Assembly (NCBI GenBank): GCA_013397435.1
Contig: VZRG01000203.1
Span: forward strand, 705,193-769,192
Reading direction: 5' to 3'
Length of the DNA stretch: 64,000 bases
Source of the DNA: Erythrocercus mccallii
Lineage: Eukaryota; Chordata; Aves; Passeriformes; Dicruridae
Part shown: positions 39,201-51,200 of the stretch, piece after piece
How the letters are laid out: every line of letters begins with the position of its first letter
Position numbering within the stretch: the first letter of the stretch is position 1
Translations under genes and position numbers: made by a program
Notes under the pieces: model-generated
The model's database searches: none
What the model was told of the DNA's origin: nothing
The model's input: only the letters and a program-made list of their open reading frames with translations

Positions 39201-42200
39201 CACATTGTCAAAGCTTCCTTTTTATTAAAAACTAATAAAAGTTGCAAAAAAGTATTAAATAAACAATTCCTAGTCTCTTCTGATCATAATTTTGTTAGAC
39301 AATTTTCTTTCTAGATTGCTGTTTGTCATCCAATCTTCATTGATCCCTCCCTGCCTTAAAAGTACAACAGCTGTGTGTGAATACACATACCACACACAGA
39401 CACACATTCATACTAGAAAAAACAGAATAGATGGTTCAAGGAATGCAATGGATGTGGGGTGCTCCACCTTTGCTCTAAGATCATTACTTGCCTAATTATA
39501 GGCCTGTCTCTATCATTAATTCAAGCTGTCCTATGATTAATATGTGCAGCCTGTACATCTAGATCTTCGTTTATTTTGAGAGGAGAATCAAGATTCCAAA
39601 TGCTCATGATGCACACAATTAAAAGGAGAAGCCTCAGTCAGTCTTCCTCTTGTAGAGAGACAAACTGTAACCCACATAGGGAATGAATCTGTCAGACAGG
39701 GCTGGCAGCCAAAACACCTTTGAAGTGTTATTACTGCGTAGATTTTCAACTAGTTACTGAGCTATCTTTTTATGAGACCTTATTTCCTGGAGAATGTATT
39801 TAAATATGTACTTACCTGGTGTAAGCCATTCTTCCCATAGCCAGGTAGAGAAGCAGACTTAGAATATGGAAATCCTGTAAAAGATATGCAAATAGCCTAT
39901 CAATGAGATGCAATATAATTGATGCATGCTCATCTTTTCTCCACATTTCATGCACATGAACAATACTTAGAAATGTGTAACAATATCTAGAAACAGCAGC
40001 ATGCCAAGGGCACATCGTGGAGGGTGTTGTTGGGCTTACGTTATGGAAGCCTTATGCACCTACATGATACAAAGCTTGTGCTTTGAAAGATTGTGAAATC
40101 TCTGACTTCCATCTTGGTGTTAAGTCATGCCTTGAAATTGGGATTAAAGGGATTTAGATCATCATTTCTGAATGTGTTATATGAGTCCTGGGTTATGGTT
40201 TTGTTTCTTAAAAAATATGGGTTGATACCCTAACACTTAAAAAATAAGAACTTTTTTTTTTTCTTTCTGTAAAATTTCTCTTGGAAAAAAGTAAAAATAA
40301 AGATATAGGAGTGGATAAAGTACATCAGCCAGAGTATATACAGCCAAGTGAAAGAAAGTTTTAAGATGGAGAAAACTGGCAAAGTGTATGAATAAATGAC
40401 GTAACACAATGATAAAACTGTGTATGGTCATTATGAGACAACTGAAATGCCTTAATTTTATTATGAAGACTCTAATAAGAAAGTTTAAAAGTTAAACAGT
40501 AGAAGAACAGACACATGTGTAATAAACATTCCTGATCCCAGTATAGGAAATTATGTAAAACTGATGCAAAGTGTTACAGAAGTCAGATAGCTCAAAGAAC
40601 TGAATGTACAATACTTCTTTCTGTCAAAATTGTTAGCAGTCTGTGTCCAAAGTGGAATGCAGGAAGGGAATCCAGACCCCACTGGATTAATAAATATCCT
40701 AAGGAGATTATTAGGAATAAGCATACAGAAAGAAAAAGCAAAAGATGGATCAGCAAAGAGCTCAAAATGTGCTGAGATAAACTGAAAACTGCCAGAAGTC
40801 AAGCTGAGTTAAACACTGAAAATGATATTAAAACAAATAGCAAAAGTTTCTCCAGCTATCCAAATAAAAAGAGAACAAAGAAAGAAGAAATGGGATCACT
40901 GGAGTTGCACTGTATCAGTACTCAGCACTCAGCAAAAGTGCAAGACAACTCAGGTAGGGCTCGAGCGCTGAAGGACTATTTATTTCATCCATGGAATTGA
41001 AAATGGAGTACCGAGCAAGGATGAAAAGCTAATGGAATAAGGGTAGGCCAGTGAATCATTGCCATGATGGGAAAAAAAAAAATTCAAAGCACTTAATGTA
41101 CTTAAACAGGGAGCAATAAGCTCATACTGAATTGCACGCCAAACACCTCCTATCATTAGAAAAGGGCACCTACAATTTTTATATTTTAGAGAGGAAGAAA
41201 AACCGAAAAAAACCTTTTAATTGCCTGTTACGTGAATGGTAGTGCCCCCAGAGAGCAAAGAGTATAATACCTATGCTCCTGTATCTGCAACAAAGCTGTC
41301 ATCTCTGCTCCTGCATGGAAAAAGCTGCTATGTTGGACATCAGTGTGGAGATCAATCTCTTGGCCTTCTGGCTACAGAGAAGATGGGCGAGTGAGTTTTG
41401 TTCTGTCGCTAAATAATACTGAGCCACCGAGGAGCAATGCCCAAGGTCCAGACACGTCTGCAGCAGAGCCCAGGCGGGCGCGGAGCCGCCCCGGAGCTGC
41501 CGGGCTGAGCCGCACCCGCGGCTCCGGCGACACCGTGCGGCCGCCTGCGGGAAGCGGAGCGCAGAACCGAGCCCGAAGGGCCCCGAAGGCAGCACCGGGA
41601 CCCGCTGGCTCCCAGCCACCTTCCTCTGCAACTAGACAGCAGCTACCCTCTGCAGGGATATGGCTCCTGCTTCGTCCAGAATGACATTCACTGCAGCCTG
41701 AAGCTGCCTCTCAGCACCTCATGGACACATGAACGACAAGGGTTACCTGCCTTCCTAGACGTCTGCTTTCCTAAATACACAATACTTAAAAGCGTGAACT
41801 ATGGTGAATGATTAACTATTACACATCTACAGATACAGAAACAAGACCCATTTTTACAGGTGGATGTAAGGAGATACAAGCTCCACTGTTGCCTGTTGAT
41901 TGCACAAGCCTCACACTGATGTGTTGTTGTGTTCTTCTGGGCATTTAAGTAATGTAATGTGGCAAAATTTCTTCTACAGCAAAACAATCCTTCCCCTGGT
42001 TTGCTCCGAGGCTGGACAGAGAAATACAGGGCTTTTTGCTCAGTAGATCTGGAATCATCGCCACCAATTCACAGCCTGCTAACTCCCTCCACTCTGCATG
42101 TAATCACTTGGCACCAAACCCATACCTAACAAGTTTATTTTCTCTGATAGTCACTGACTTTGCCACAGGGATGGGGCTGAAAGCCAGAGTTCTCAAGCCT

Positions 42201-45200
42201 AAGTGCAAGAGGTAGAGAGGCTACTCTTCTGTGGCCAATGGGGGGCATGTGGCAGACTATAAATATTCAGAAATAAATAGGGAAACACTGAACAGAAAAG
42301 GAATTACTTAGGATGTCCACAGGTATAAAAACAGTCAGGTAAATGAATAAAAGGATAAAGAAAGGAGAACTGTAAATTTCATGAAGATAAAACATCCTCA
42401 ATGTCATTTCCATGTGGCTGCTAATTGGGTAATTGGGTCAACTTTCATGAGGGACAGAGAAATGCTAATAAAAAGCAATGGAAAATGAAATACAGAACCT
42501 ATATTAGCATGAATGTGATACTGACCTGACACAGAGGTGTGAATTATCTATTGCATTTCTAGTTTTAATAGTTCCTCATTTCTGAGATAACAAAAAATAT
42601 GAAAGAAATGCTAGTATAGCAGAGTGACAGGTATGGCAACATTCTCAGGGGAAAAATAAGCACCATATGTTGTTTCCATATAACACTTCTTGGTGTACTG
42701 TGTACTTCTCCCTGTTTAAAATCTGCGCTTAAGGACTGTCTCTCAAAACGTGTAGAAGAGCATCAGGTCTACTCCATAAAGCCTCCAGACATACCCCATG
42801 TGTGTATGACAATGAAAGGTTCAGGTATTCATTCCTGGACAACGATTTACAGATGTTAAGTGTATGAGGTGGTCAGACTTGGTTTTCCCTGTCCAGGGAA
42901 TCCTGCAACACACCTTGTGCACAATGTTTGTGACTTCTAGTGAGGATTAAGTTATCAAATCCCTTTAAGCTAGACCAGTGAGACTGATGATATAAAATAA
43001 CTTTTCTTCTTTATCTTTGTTACAGCCTTGTGACAGACTTTGTAGCATCTGTTTTCCCTCTTCCTTGTATAGCTAAGCCGTAATTTCCTTAATATAAGTT
43101 GATGGAGCCAACTATCACATTACCAAAATGCCCACAAGACTTGACATCCTAACCCTGCTGCCAGACATGCCTTGCATTGGGTGCATTCTTTTGGAAAACT
43201 GCTTCCCCAGTTTGTTTACCCTGGATGACCTCCTACTGCTGCAAAGTGGAGGAGGCAGGGGGAGGAATGTCCTAGTCATCTCTTAAAATTCATTAAACTT
43301 ATTTTTTGTCATGTATGAAACTTAAAAGTAAAATTCAGGCCCAATACTGATGCTTCTGACATGCTGAAATGTGTAATAAGAAATGTGTAGAATGTGCTTT
43401 TGGTACTGACATCTAGCACGGGCATATGGCCTCCAGGCCAGTACTCAGTTACAAAATTATTCCCTTTTCCACCTGGAATATTTCTGTGGCCTTGTAACTG
43501 TGAGTAATAATAAAAAAAGAAAAAAGTCTAAGCTCTTCTCTAGAGCAACGAAATCTTTATGCATATCGTGATAGAGAAAAAAATGGCTCCATCAATATTC
43601 AAAATATATAGTTTGTGTCAAGGACTAATTAACACAAATGAAAAATCTGCTTGATCCTGCCATCCTGTCTATTGAAAATAGGTATCACATAATAAATGGG
43701 CACTTTCATGAGAAGCTGGTTTTTGTGGTAAGGAATCTCTGCTCTCCAAAGAGACAACAGCTCCTTTACACAGGCAATGCTGCTTCTTTCACTAATATGA
43801 AACTATAAATAGTTTCACCATCAAAGCCTGGAGGCACTCAAGGCTCACAAGCCATGGCAGAACAAGCTGGGTGCAATTCTGGCAGAGCTGGAGCACAAAG
43901 GCAGCCAGGGAGCCGCGTGTCCTTGGCCACAGCAGTGCCGGGCGGGCGCAGCACTCACGGGAGTAGCCGGCGGTCGTGCCCTCCTGCGCCCTGTCGCTCC
44001 CGGCAGTGAGGGACAGCGACCGCGTCTCCGAATCCGGGGAGTTGGTTCTGGTGTCCATATCCCCTTTCAGAATCAGCCAACTGGTCTTTAGCTGCAGAGA
44101 GGAAAAGGCTGTTGTGAGATACAGGATTTAACACCTGAAGGCAGGTCTCCTACCTCAGCTGTCTCAGATACCTTGTGAACTGCTCGTCTGTTTATGCTCA
44201 CTGCAGCTTGTACCATCCATTATCAATTTATAAAAGCGGACTATATGATGACTTAGACATCACAGCTACCAGAAACCTTTAATTTTTAGTTGGGCTGAGG
44301 ATAGTTTCTCTGTTCATGAAGCTGCCCACTTTAGAAGATGCCCTATGTCATTTTCTTATAATTAATCTGCTCTTGACATTTTTCTTCTAGGTTAATACGC
44401 ATCCTAAGTCTGCAGGATGAGCTGAATCACTAATTTAGATATTGAGACTGAGTGAAAAATCCATGAGTTTATTGCTCTTAATCTCAATATCCCTAGTTCT
44501 CTTTACTGTAGAATGTATATTCTAAACCCTTTGGGTGAGAGATTAAGCTTTTCTATGTCTTTTTGGAAAGACCTAAAAGTAGTAATGATTATTTCAATTA
44601 TTTAAAAGATTACATATGTACGTGTTTTAAAAATGAGTTACTTCAAGAATGATCAATACTTCCTTTTGCTCTTTCTGATCATTACCTTCTTACTGTCCTG
44701 ATCCAAGCTTCCATCCTCCCCTTCTGATCTTCTTGCTGCTGTAAGATTAAATTAATTTTAAAAATTGGAACAGAATGTGTCTTATTTTTTGTCGTCTGTT
44801 TTGACTGTAGCTATGTTCCAGATATTTTTAAGAGGGGGAGAAAATCAATTAAAAAAAAAAAGAGTGTGACAGAAAATTTGATGTGTAGAGATATGGTTTC
44901 ACAGAATTAATAAAATAATTTTGAAATTATTACAGTAATACTCATCCTTCATGTATACAGTGAATTTAGAGACTCTATTCCTGTTGGTTTTTGAACCTGC
45001 ATTTTCAGGAAGAAATTACTTTTGGGAATGATTGGTGGGAAAAAGAATTGTACATCATAACTTAGGGACAAATTTCTATGGCCATCACTCACAGGGAAGC
45101 CATTTCCCCCTTCTGTGTTACAATGACCATGAAAATACAAGTAGTCACACAGATATTTTGTAGTCAGCACACCTGGATTTCCTCGGTTCCCAAAGAGGGC

Positions 45201-48200
45201 ACACAATCATGGTAAAGGAAATTATGAACAAAATTTGCATTGCCTCTTTATAAAATCTGCAAGAGAGATTGTGTCAGACAATAAAATTCAAAATTCTTGG
45301 CCAACCAATTTTTATGAATTTATTTTCCTCTTCTGCCCATATTGTCCTCCTAAAGAGTGTTTCCCAAAAAAAGTTGCTGATGTTTTACCATTGGGTTATT
45401 TCCTTGTAACTTTCCAACTTGTTGAGAAGAAAACTGAAAACTCAAAAGCTCTTCATTAGATAGTTCCCAAGCCTCAAATGTGTTTTTTCCTTATCTTTTA
45501 TTTCCCAGGGTATCATTCCAGACACCGAGTTACACTCAAGAATCTTACAGAAAGTTTTGTGCCAAAACAATTTCAGGTAAGTTCTTAAAATTTGAGCCCT
45601 ACTTGGCTTTGTATCCCTCTGGGTAGTTTGGGGAGAGTTTTAATGGCGCAAAACTGGAATAATGGAAGCATAACTTTCAGCCCATGAGAAATGAATGTAA
45701 CAAGGGAATTGTCTGCAGTGCCTTAGAAAAATGGCCCTGTGCAACGCAACGTAGACAGAAAATGTAATCATTATTAAGAGAAAGATTATACAAAGTTAAG
45801 GCTCAGATGAGATTCTTAGAGACAGAGATGGAAAGAAGATTAAATTGCATCATTAGAAGTGCTGCAAAACTCCCAGCAAGTTGGGAAAAACTCTGCCCTC
45901 TCCAGTTCCCCAGCTATCACGCCTGCAGAGGATCTGCCCTGCATCTAAACAACAAAGGTGAAAGGCTACTACCAAAAGCGTTTCAGTGTTATTCTGATGT
46001 AATTTCTGGTGACATCACATGGCTCACTTCCAGATCTTAACTGGTTTTGCTGAGGAGGTGGTAGTTAAAAAATGACAAATTGCCGTAAGGAAAATATCTG
46101 TATGTTAGAGGTGAAAATCTGGAGAGGGTTTGACTGCTTCCACCCCACCCCTTCAAATTATTGTGGGGAAAAAAAAAAAAAAGAGCTGGGTTAGAAAATA
46201 TGAACAGTATTATGAAAAAACACAATGTTTTCACAGTTATCTCATAGCATCATGACAAGGGTATTTTCCCAAGATGGCAAGCTGCTTCTCTGAGGAATAA
46301 ATAGGAAGGAATATTCAAATATGACAGATGATGAATAAATTGCAGATGATGAATGAATTGCAAGTAGGACATAACCCTGGTTCACAGATATCTTGGGAGC
46401 ACACCCTAAACTGCAAGTCAACAAGTTATTCTAGGTTATGTGTATGGATCTTGCTCTCATTAAATCTCTGTAGAGGGATTTTAAATCCCTATAGAAGATC
46501 TGATGCATTTTTGGAAATTTTATTTTTTTTCAAGACATTGATACATTTAAAGGAAAAAAACCCAAACAGGCTTGTGTCAAGATTTCTATTCAAAAATTTC
46601 AAAAGTTCCACAAGATCTTGAGAGCATCTGACTCTAAGAGATGCAGAGGATTTACAACCAAAATCAGTGAGGGCCATGAAGGCCAGCCCCTCCCAACTTC
46701 CCGAGAAGGCTTCATAAAACACACTGCTGGCAGATAAATCCAAGTGTCCTGAATTTCATCAGTACTGAGCCTTAGCTTCACCACTACAAGCGATACTTGG
46801 TTCTGCCATGAATCCTCATGATTTCAAAACTTTTTTAGTAAATTTGAATGATGTTCAACTATTTCTAAAACACAAACACACACACACAGCCATGCAGGCT
46901 CCTATACTCTTCACTTACCCCAGCTCTGAGCCTGATCTCTTGCATGTCCCATTTTGCCATCACCTTTTTTTCATTCTGAAGTTGGTTATTTATAATAGAA
47001 ACACAGAAGCTGTAGCTACAGCAAGTCTGTTGGGTGCTCATGTAACTAAAACCTTTTAAAGCCCAATGTTTTGGAAAAGCTTCTCGCACTTCTTGTTTTA
47101 AAGAACATTTTTGTACTTGTTTGTTCAAACTTGGTCTCTTCAACAAAGGAATGTTCTCTGGCTCATTTTCAGCATGAATTAGTTCAGAGTCCCATTAGCT
47201 AGAGGAGCTGAATCATCAGCTGCTCATGCATGCTTTAGCTAGGAGTTCTTCCAGAACAAAAAATAAATATTTTTAAATTTGATTTTCATTTATATTATTT
47301 TTATTGGAAGGACAGTTTATTGATTTTTGTTGTTTCTGGATTTTATGTTTTTTGGGGATATTTTTGTTAGAGTAAATTATGTTTCCCTCTGGTAGAAAAA
47401 AAAAAGTATTTCAAACACAATCTTTCCAAACATCTATAATCTAGAAAACAAAGTTTAAAACATCTATTCTTGTTAACCTATTGAGATTGCTGACTTGCTA
47501 GTTTAATTCTCTGCTCACTTCAGTGATTATGAGGACAATTCCATACAGCAGTGCAAAACTGACATAATCCAGACTTTGGCAGACAGCAAACTGATATAAA
47601 AATGCCCAGCCTGCAAATATAAAGCTGTTGCTTAGAATCCTCTTTGCAAACCAAAAGTATCTATAAAATTAAATGACACAGCCAGGATACAGGATACGAG
47701 AGTCCTATCATCAGCTTATGTAGATGAGTGAAACTACGCTGACTTACACTAGATGATTGTTACTTTGCATTTGTTCACTTTTCCAAACTCCATTACAATA
47801 ATCAACTTTTTTTATTGTCTGTTCTCTTTTTTTTTTGCTCAGCCTGAGGAGTTCTGTCTCATTGAGGAGGAGGCACAGAGGGGCACAGAGGGGCAGGAGA
47901 GGGCAAACAGGGTGTGGAGCAGTCAGGGTGTAGCACAGCAGTTTGTATGGCACTTATTATCAGCTCTGAATCATCGCAACATATCAGAACACCAGTATCC
48001 CACTTTTGGAGAATTTACTGTATCCTTGGACATCATGTTATACAAAATACTATTTAATTTTCATGTTACTTTTTCTCCTTTTCTATTTGTGGTTATAGGG
48101 ACATAATAAAATGCAAAGACTACAGTAAATGAATTTGAGAGTCAATACACATTTCTTTTGCAAAGACACATAGATAAAACTGCAACAAGAGAAAAGCAGA

Positions 48201-51200
48201 CTGTACCATGCTGTTTGTAGATAGGAGGTTTCCTATAGATGTTATCTTTTACGCCAGTGTCTGAGGAAGAGGAAAGAGAAAGGAAAGAATGAAAGAGTAA
48301 GCAAGCAGTTCAGACCACACTGTTCTCATCCCTTGTCAGCAACAAGGCAAACACTTCAGTGTTTGCAAAATAACAAGGCAAAAACTTCAGTAAAGACTAC
48401 ACATTCATTCAGTGGTTTGCCATTCACTGGTTATTAAAAGAGAATGGAACTTTACCCATCATATGCTGAAAACCTTTATACCTACCTATACAACATAATC
48501 CCCCCTAAGTCCCTCAAAATGCTTGAGTGGTATCCATTTGGTGGTATGTAGGTGGTTTCATCATACCAGTACATACTTCACAGAGAGCAAAAATAACCTG
48601 GCACACTTGCCACTGTTTAAAATTCATATAGAAGTACAACAGACTACTATGACTGTCACACTTGGGAAAGGATTTTCTCCATTACTTACAAATAAAGTGT
48701 ACAAGTTCAGGTATGAATGTTTATACTGGAAATACAAACTATTCTTTTGGGAAATCCTATAATTTTTCTTTATTTTGAATTGTATAGCTAATTTGGCCTT
48801 CCAGGAAGCCTTTCTGGAAGCCCTCAGAGCCACGGTCTAGGGTTCCCATATCACAGACATCAGATTTACTCAGTACTATGGGCCTGAGCAGATACAATTC
48901 CTAATTGTGGTCTGTCTACAGAAACATTAACCACAGAAGCTAAATGTGAATAAACAAACTATTACAGTGAGGAGCTAGATGTGTTTAGTAGTCAAGAAGC
49001 TAAATGGTGTGGATGTATGTTTAATGTGCTTGTTGACTGAACTTGAAAACAGTATAGTACATATACAAAGATAACCACAAGCAGCCTCCTGCAGTTCTGA
49101 AGTCTTCCAGCTTCTTTTGAAGTTTATGTTATTATTACTTAAAATCAGAGAATAGACTGATAAGAAAAAAGAAACAAACAACAAAACCCCCTTCAGTCAT
49201 TCCTCCTGCACACAAATTCAATACATCTATGCACTTATGGCACTATAAATCATAGGATCTTAGAATCATTAAGGCTGAAAAAGACCTCTAAGATCATCTA
49301 GTTCAGCCAGCACTGCTGTAACTTTGTACTCTTGGTAACATTTTTCATTCTGTGCCTTCTGTAAAGCAATTCTTTAACACATAGGTACATGTGTACACAG
49401 CTGTCTTTTATTTTTGAGATGAAGTTTAACAATAGATATTCACTTAGTAGATATTTTCTCTTTCTGCACTTTCAGTGCCAAAAAAAAAATACATTCAGAA
49501 GAGAGTAAACAGGTGTCAGAAATTGAAGATCAAAAGCTAAGCAGTTAATGCCTACCTGGAATATGGAAATGCCTAGGAGCCTGCTGATAGACAGAAGGTG
49601 AAGATTTGCTGTCAGAGTACATGGATAAGCTTGGAGTGCTCCGACCACTTTCACTGCCTCCAAGGGGAAGAGCAAAGAAAGCAGATAAAAGAAAAATGGA
49701 AAGCAAAGTAGAGTACTTCAAGCATAAAAGCTTGTTTAGAATGACTTGTTAATCCAACAGTTTTAAATATATGTTTTTGTAAAACCCATTATTTTTCAGC
49801 ATAGTATACTGGCTCAGACTTCAAACACCTCATCAAAAATTACTATCTGATAGATATCAGATTAAGATGCCCTACTTTGAAGTGAAAACTTTTCTTTTAA
49901 TGATGCTTTAAAAAAGAAAATCAAAGGATAAGAACATCCAAATCTTGCAATGTGTTCAGCCTTAACTGAATAATCTACTGATCAAGCGTTTTAAAAGTTT
50001 AATGCTATGGCTCGTAGCCTGCCCCTGAATCTAGCAATACATAATTCAGTAGTGTTTAAATTATCTCAGGACTAGACCAAAATATAAACATTATGGTTAA
50101 GTCAAAAAATCCTGCATATATCAGTGAGAAAAAGAGATGTTGAAATTTGGCTTTCAATTGCAAACTTTTCCCACAGGTAACATGCCACAGCATTTTTTTG
50201 CAAACAAAGTTGGATTATCAAGTCATGGATCTATAATGCCATAGTCACTTCATCAAATTTCAAGATATACATAGGATTTTTCCATATTCATTTTTCCACT
50301 TGTTTTGTCAAATGCTTATTAGGTGCCATGCATCTCCTCTTGCCTTATTTCCCTGAAGCACACTCTATGGCATTATAGTGCTGCTTGGCAAACAAAAAAG
50401 TAAAGCTCTACTTTTTTGGGACTTGTAAAATCCTTTTAGTTTACAGCACTGTTAAGCAACTGGAAGCAAACATGACATTTATTCTTACATCAAATGATTG
50501 TTAATTTGCTGTTACTGTTTTAGTGTGGATGAGGAATAAATTTAATGGGTAGTAATGATGAAGTTGTAGCAAGTTTCTCTGGGGTAAAGAAAGTGCAGCA
50601 GCTTGGGGCATTACATCTGCAACTGAGTTCTGCCTTCATGAAGGGGATGTTTCCTAACCACAGAGCTACTGGGTTACCAGAGCTGTCACGGCCATGCCCG
50701 TGGTCTCTGGTGACAAGCAGTGGGTGCATGTCCATCCCACTGTCACCAAAGCCAGCCTTGCCATGCACCACTGAGGTCAAGGGGACAGTGCCACCGAGCT
50801 CAGCAGGAGCAGAGACAGGACAGACGAGGTCAGAAGAGCGTGCTGTGTTATCTCATGACAATACACTAATGAATCCATCCTAAAAACTGTTCACAGCGTT
50901 CACAGTAGACGAAAAATTAAAACTCAAAAGTTATGGGGCTGCAACCACGCAGTAACGGTGATTTCTTGTGGAAAAAGTGTAATCTGGCACGTTGAGAGAC
51001 TGACATCCCAACTACAGGTGCTGATAGCCTGTGGTCCTTTCAAAACGTTAAAAAATTATGGAATTACTAAGAATCTGGTGCACCACCATGAGCTTGCAGA
51101 CAAGTAGTCCTCAGACAAGAAACCAGACAGTTATTCAGCTTCTTGATTCCCACTTTGCTCTTAGAAGGAAAAACGTGGGGACAGGTTTTCACTCTACACT

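Larger units (their letters stand above)
37841..43958 (-). other. ABLIM2: ABLIM2 introns around the 39816 exon
   Basis: Introns of 1,975 and 4,084 bp. Apart from the GAAA microsatellite and the CpG island at 41440, nothing is recognised; both sequences are AT-rich. Confidence 0.85.
44739..48206 (-). other. ABLIM2: ABLIM2 intron of 3,468 bp
   Basis: Contains the plus-strand exon-like segment at 45509, a CA repeat at 46870 and a good plus-strand acceptor at about 47842. No sense-strand coding sequence recognised. Confidence 0.85.

Noticed and set aside
41351..41375. Resemblance to the 5' end of U2 snRNA (atc...cttggccttctggcta)
   Set aside because: Only about 20 bases match and the following conserved U2 branch-pairing region is absent.
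43792..43958. Extension of the ABLIM2 frame beyond the 43959 exon boundary
   Set aside because: A consensus donor gtgagt lies at the boundary and the phase fits the next exon, so the extension is intron read-through.
50540..50883. GC-rich patch with overlapping open frames on both strands, tested as an extra ABLIM2 exon
   Set aside because: No ABLIM-like residues in any frame and no splice pair in the required phase.
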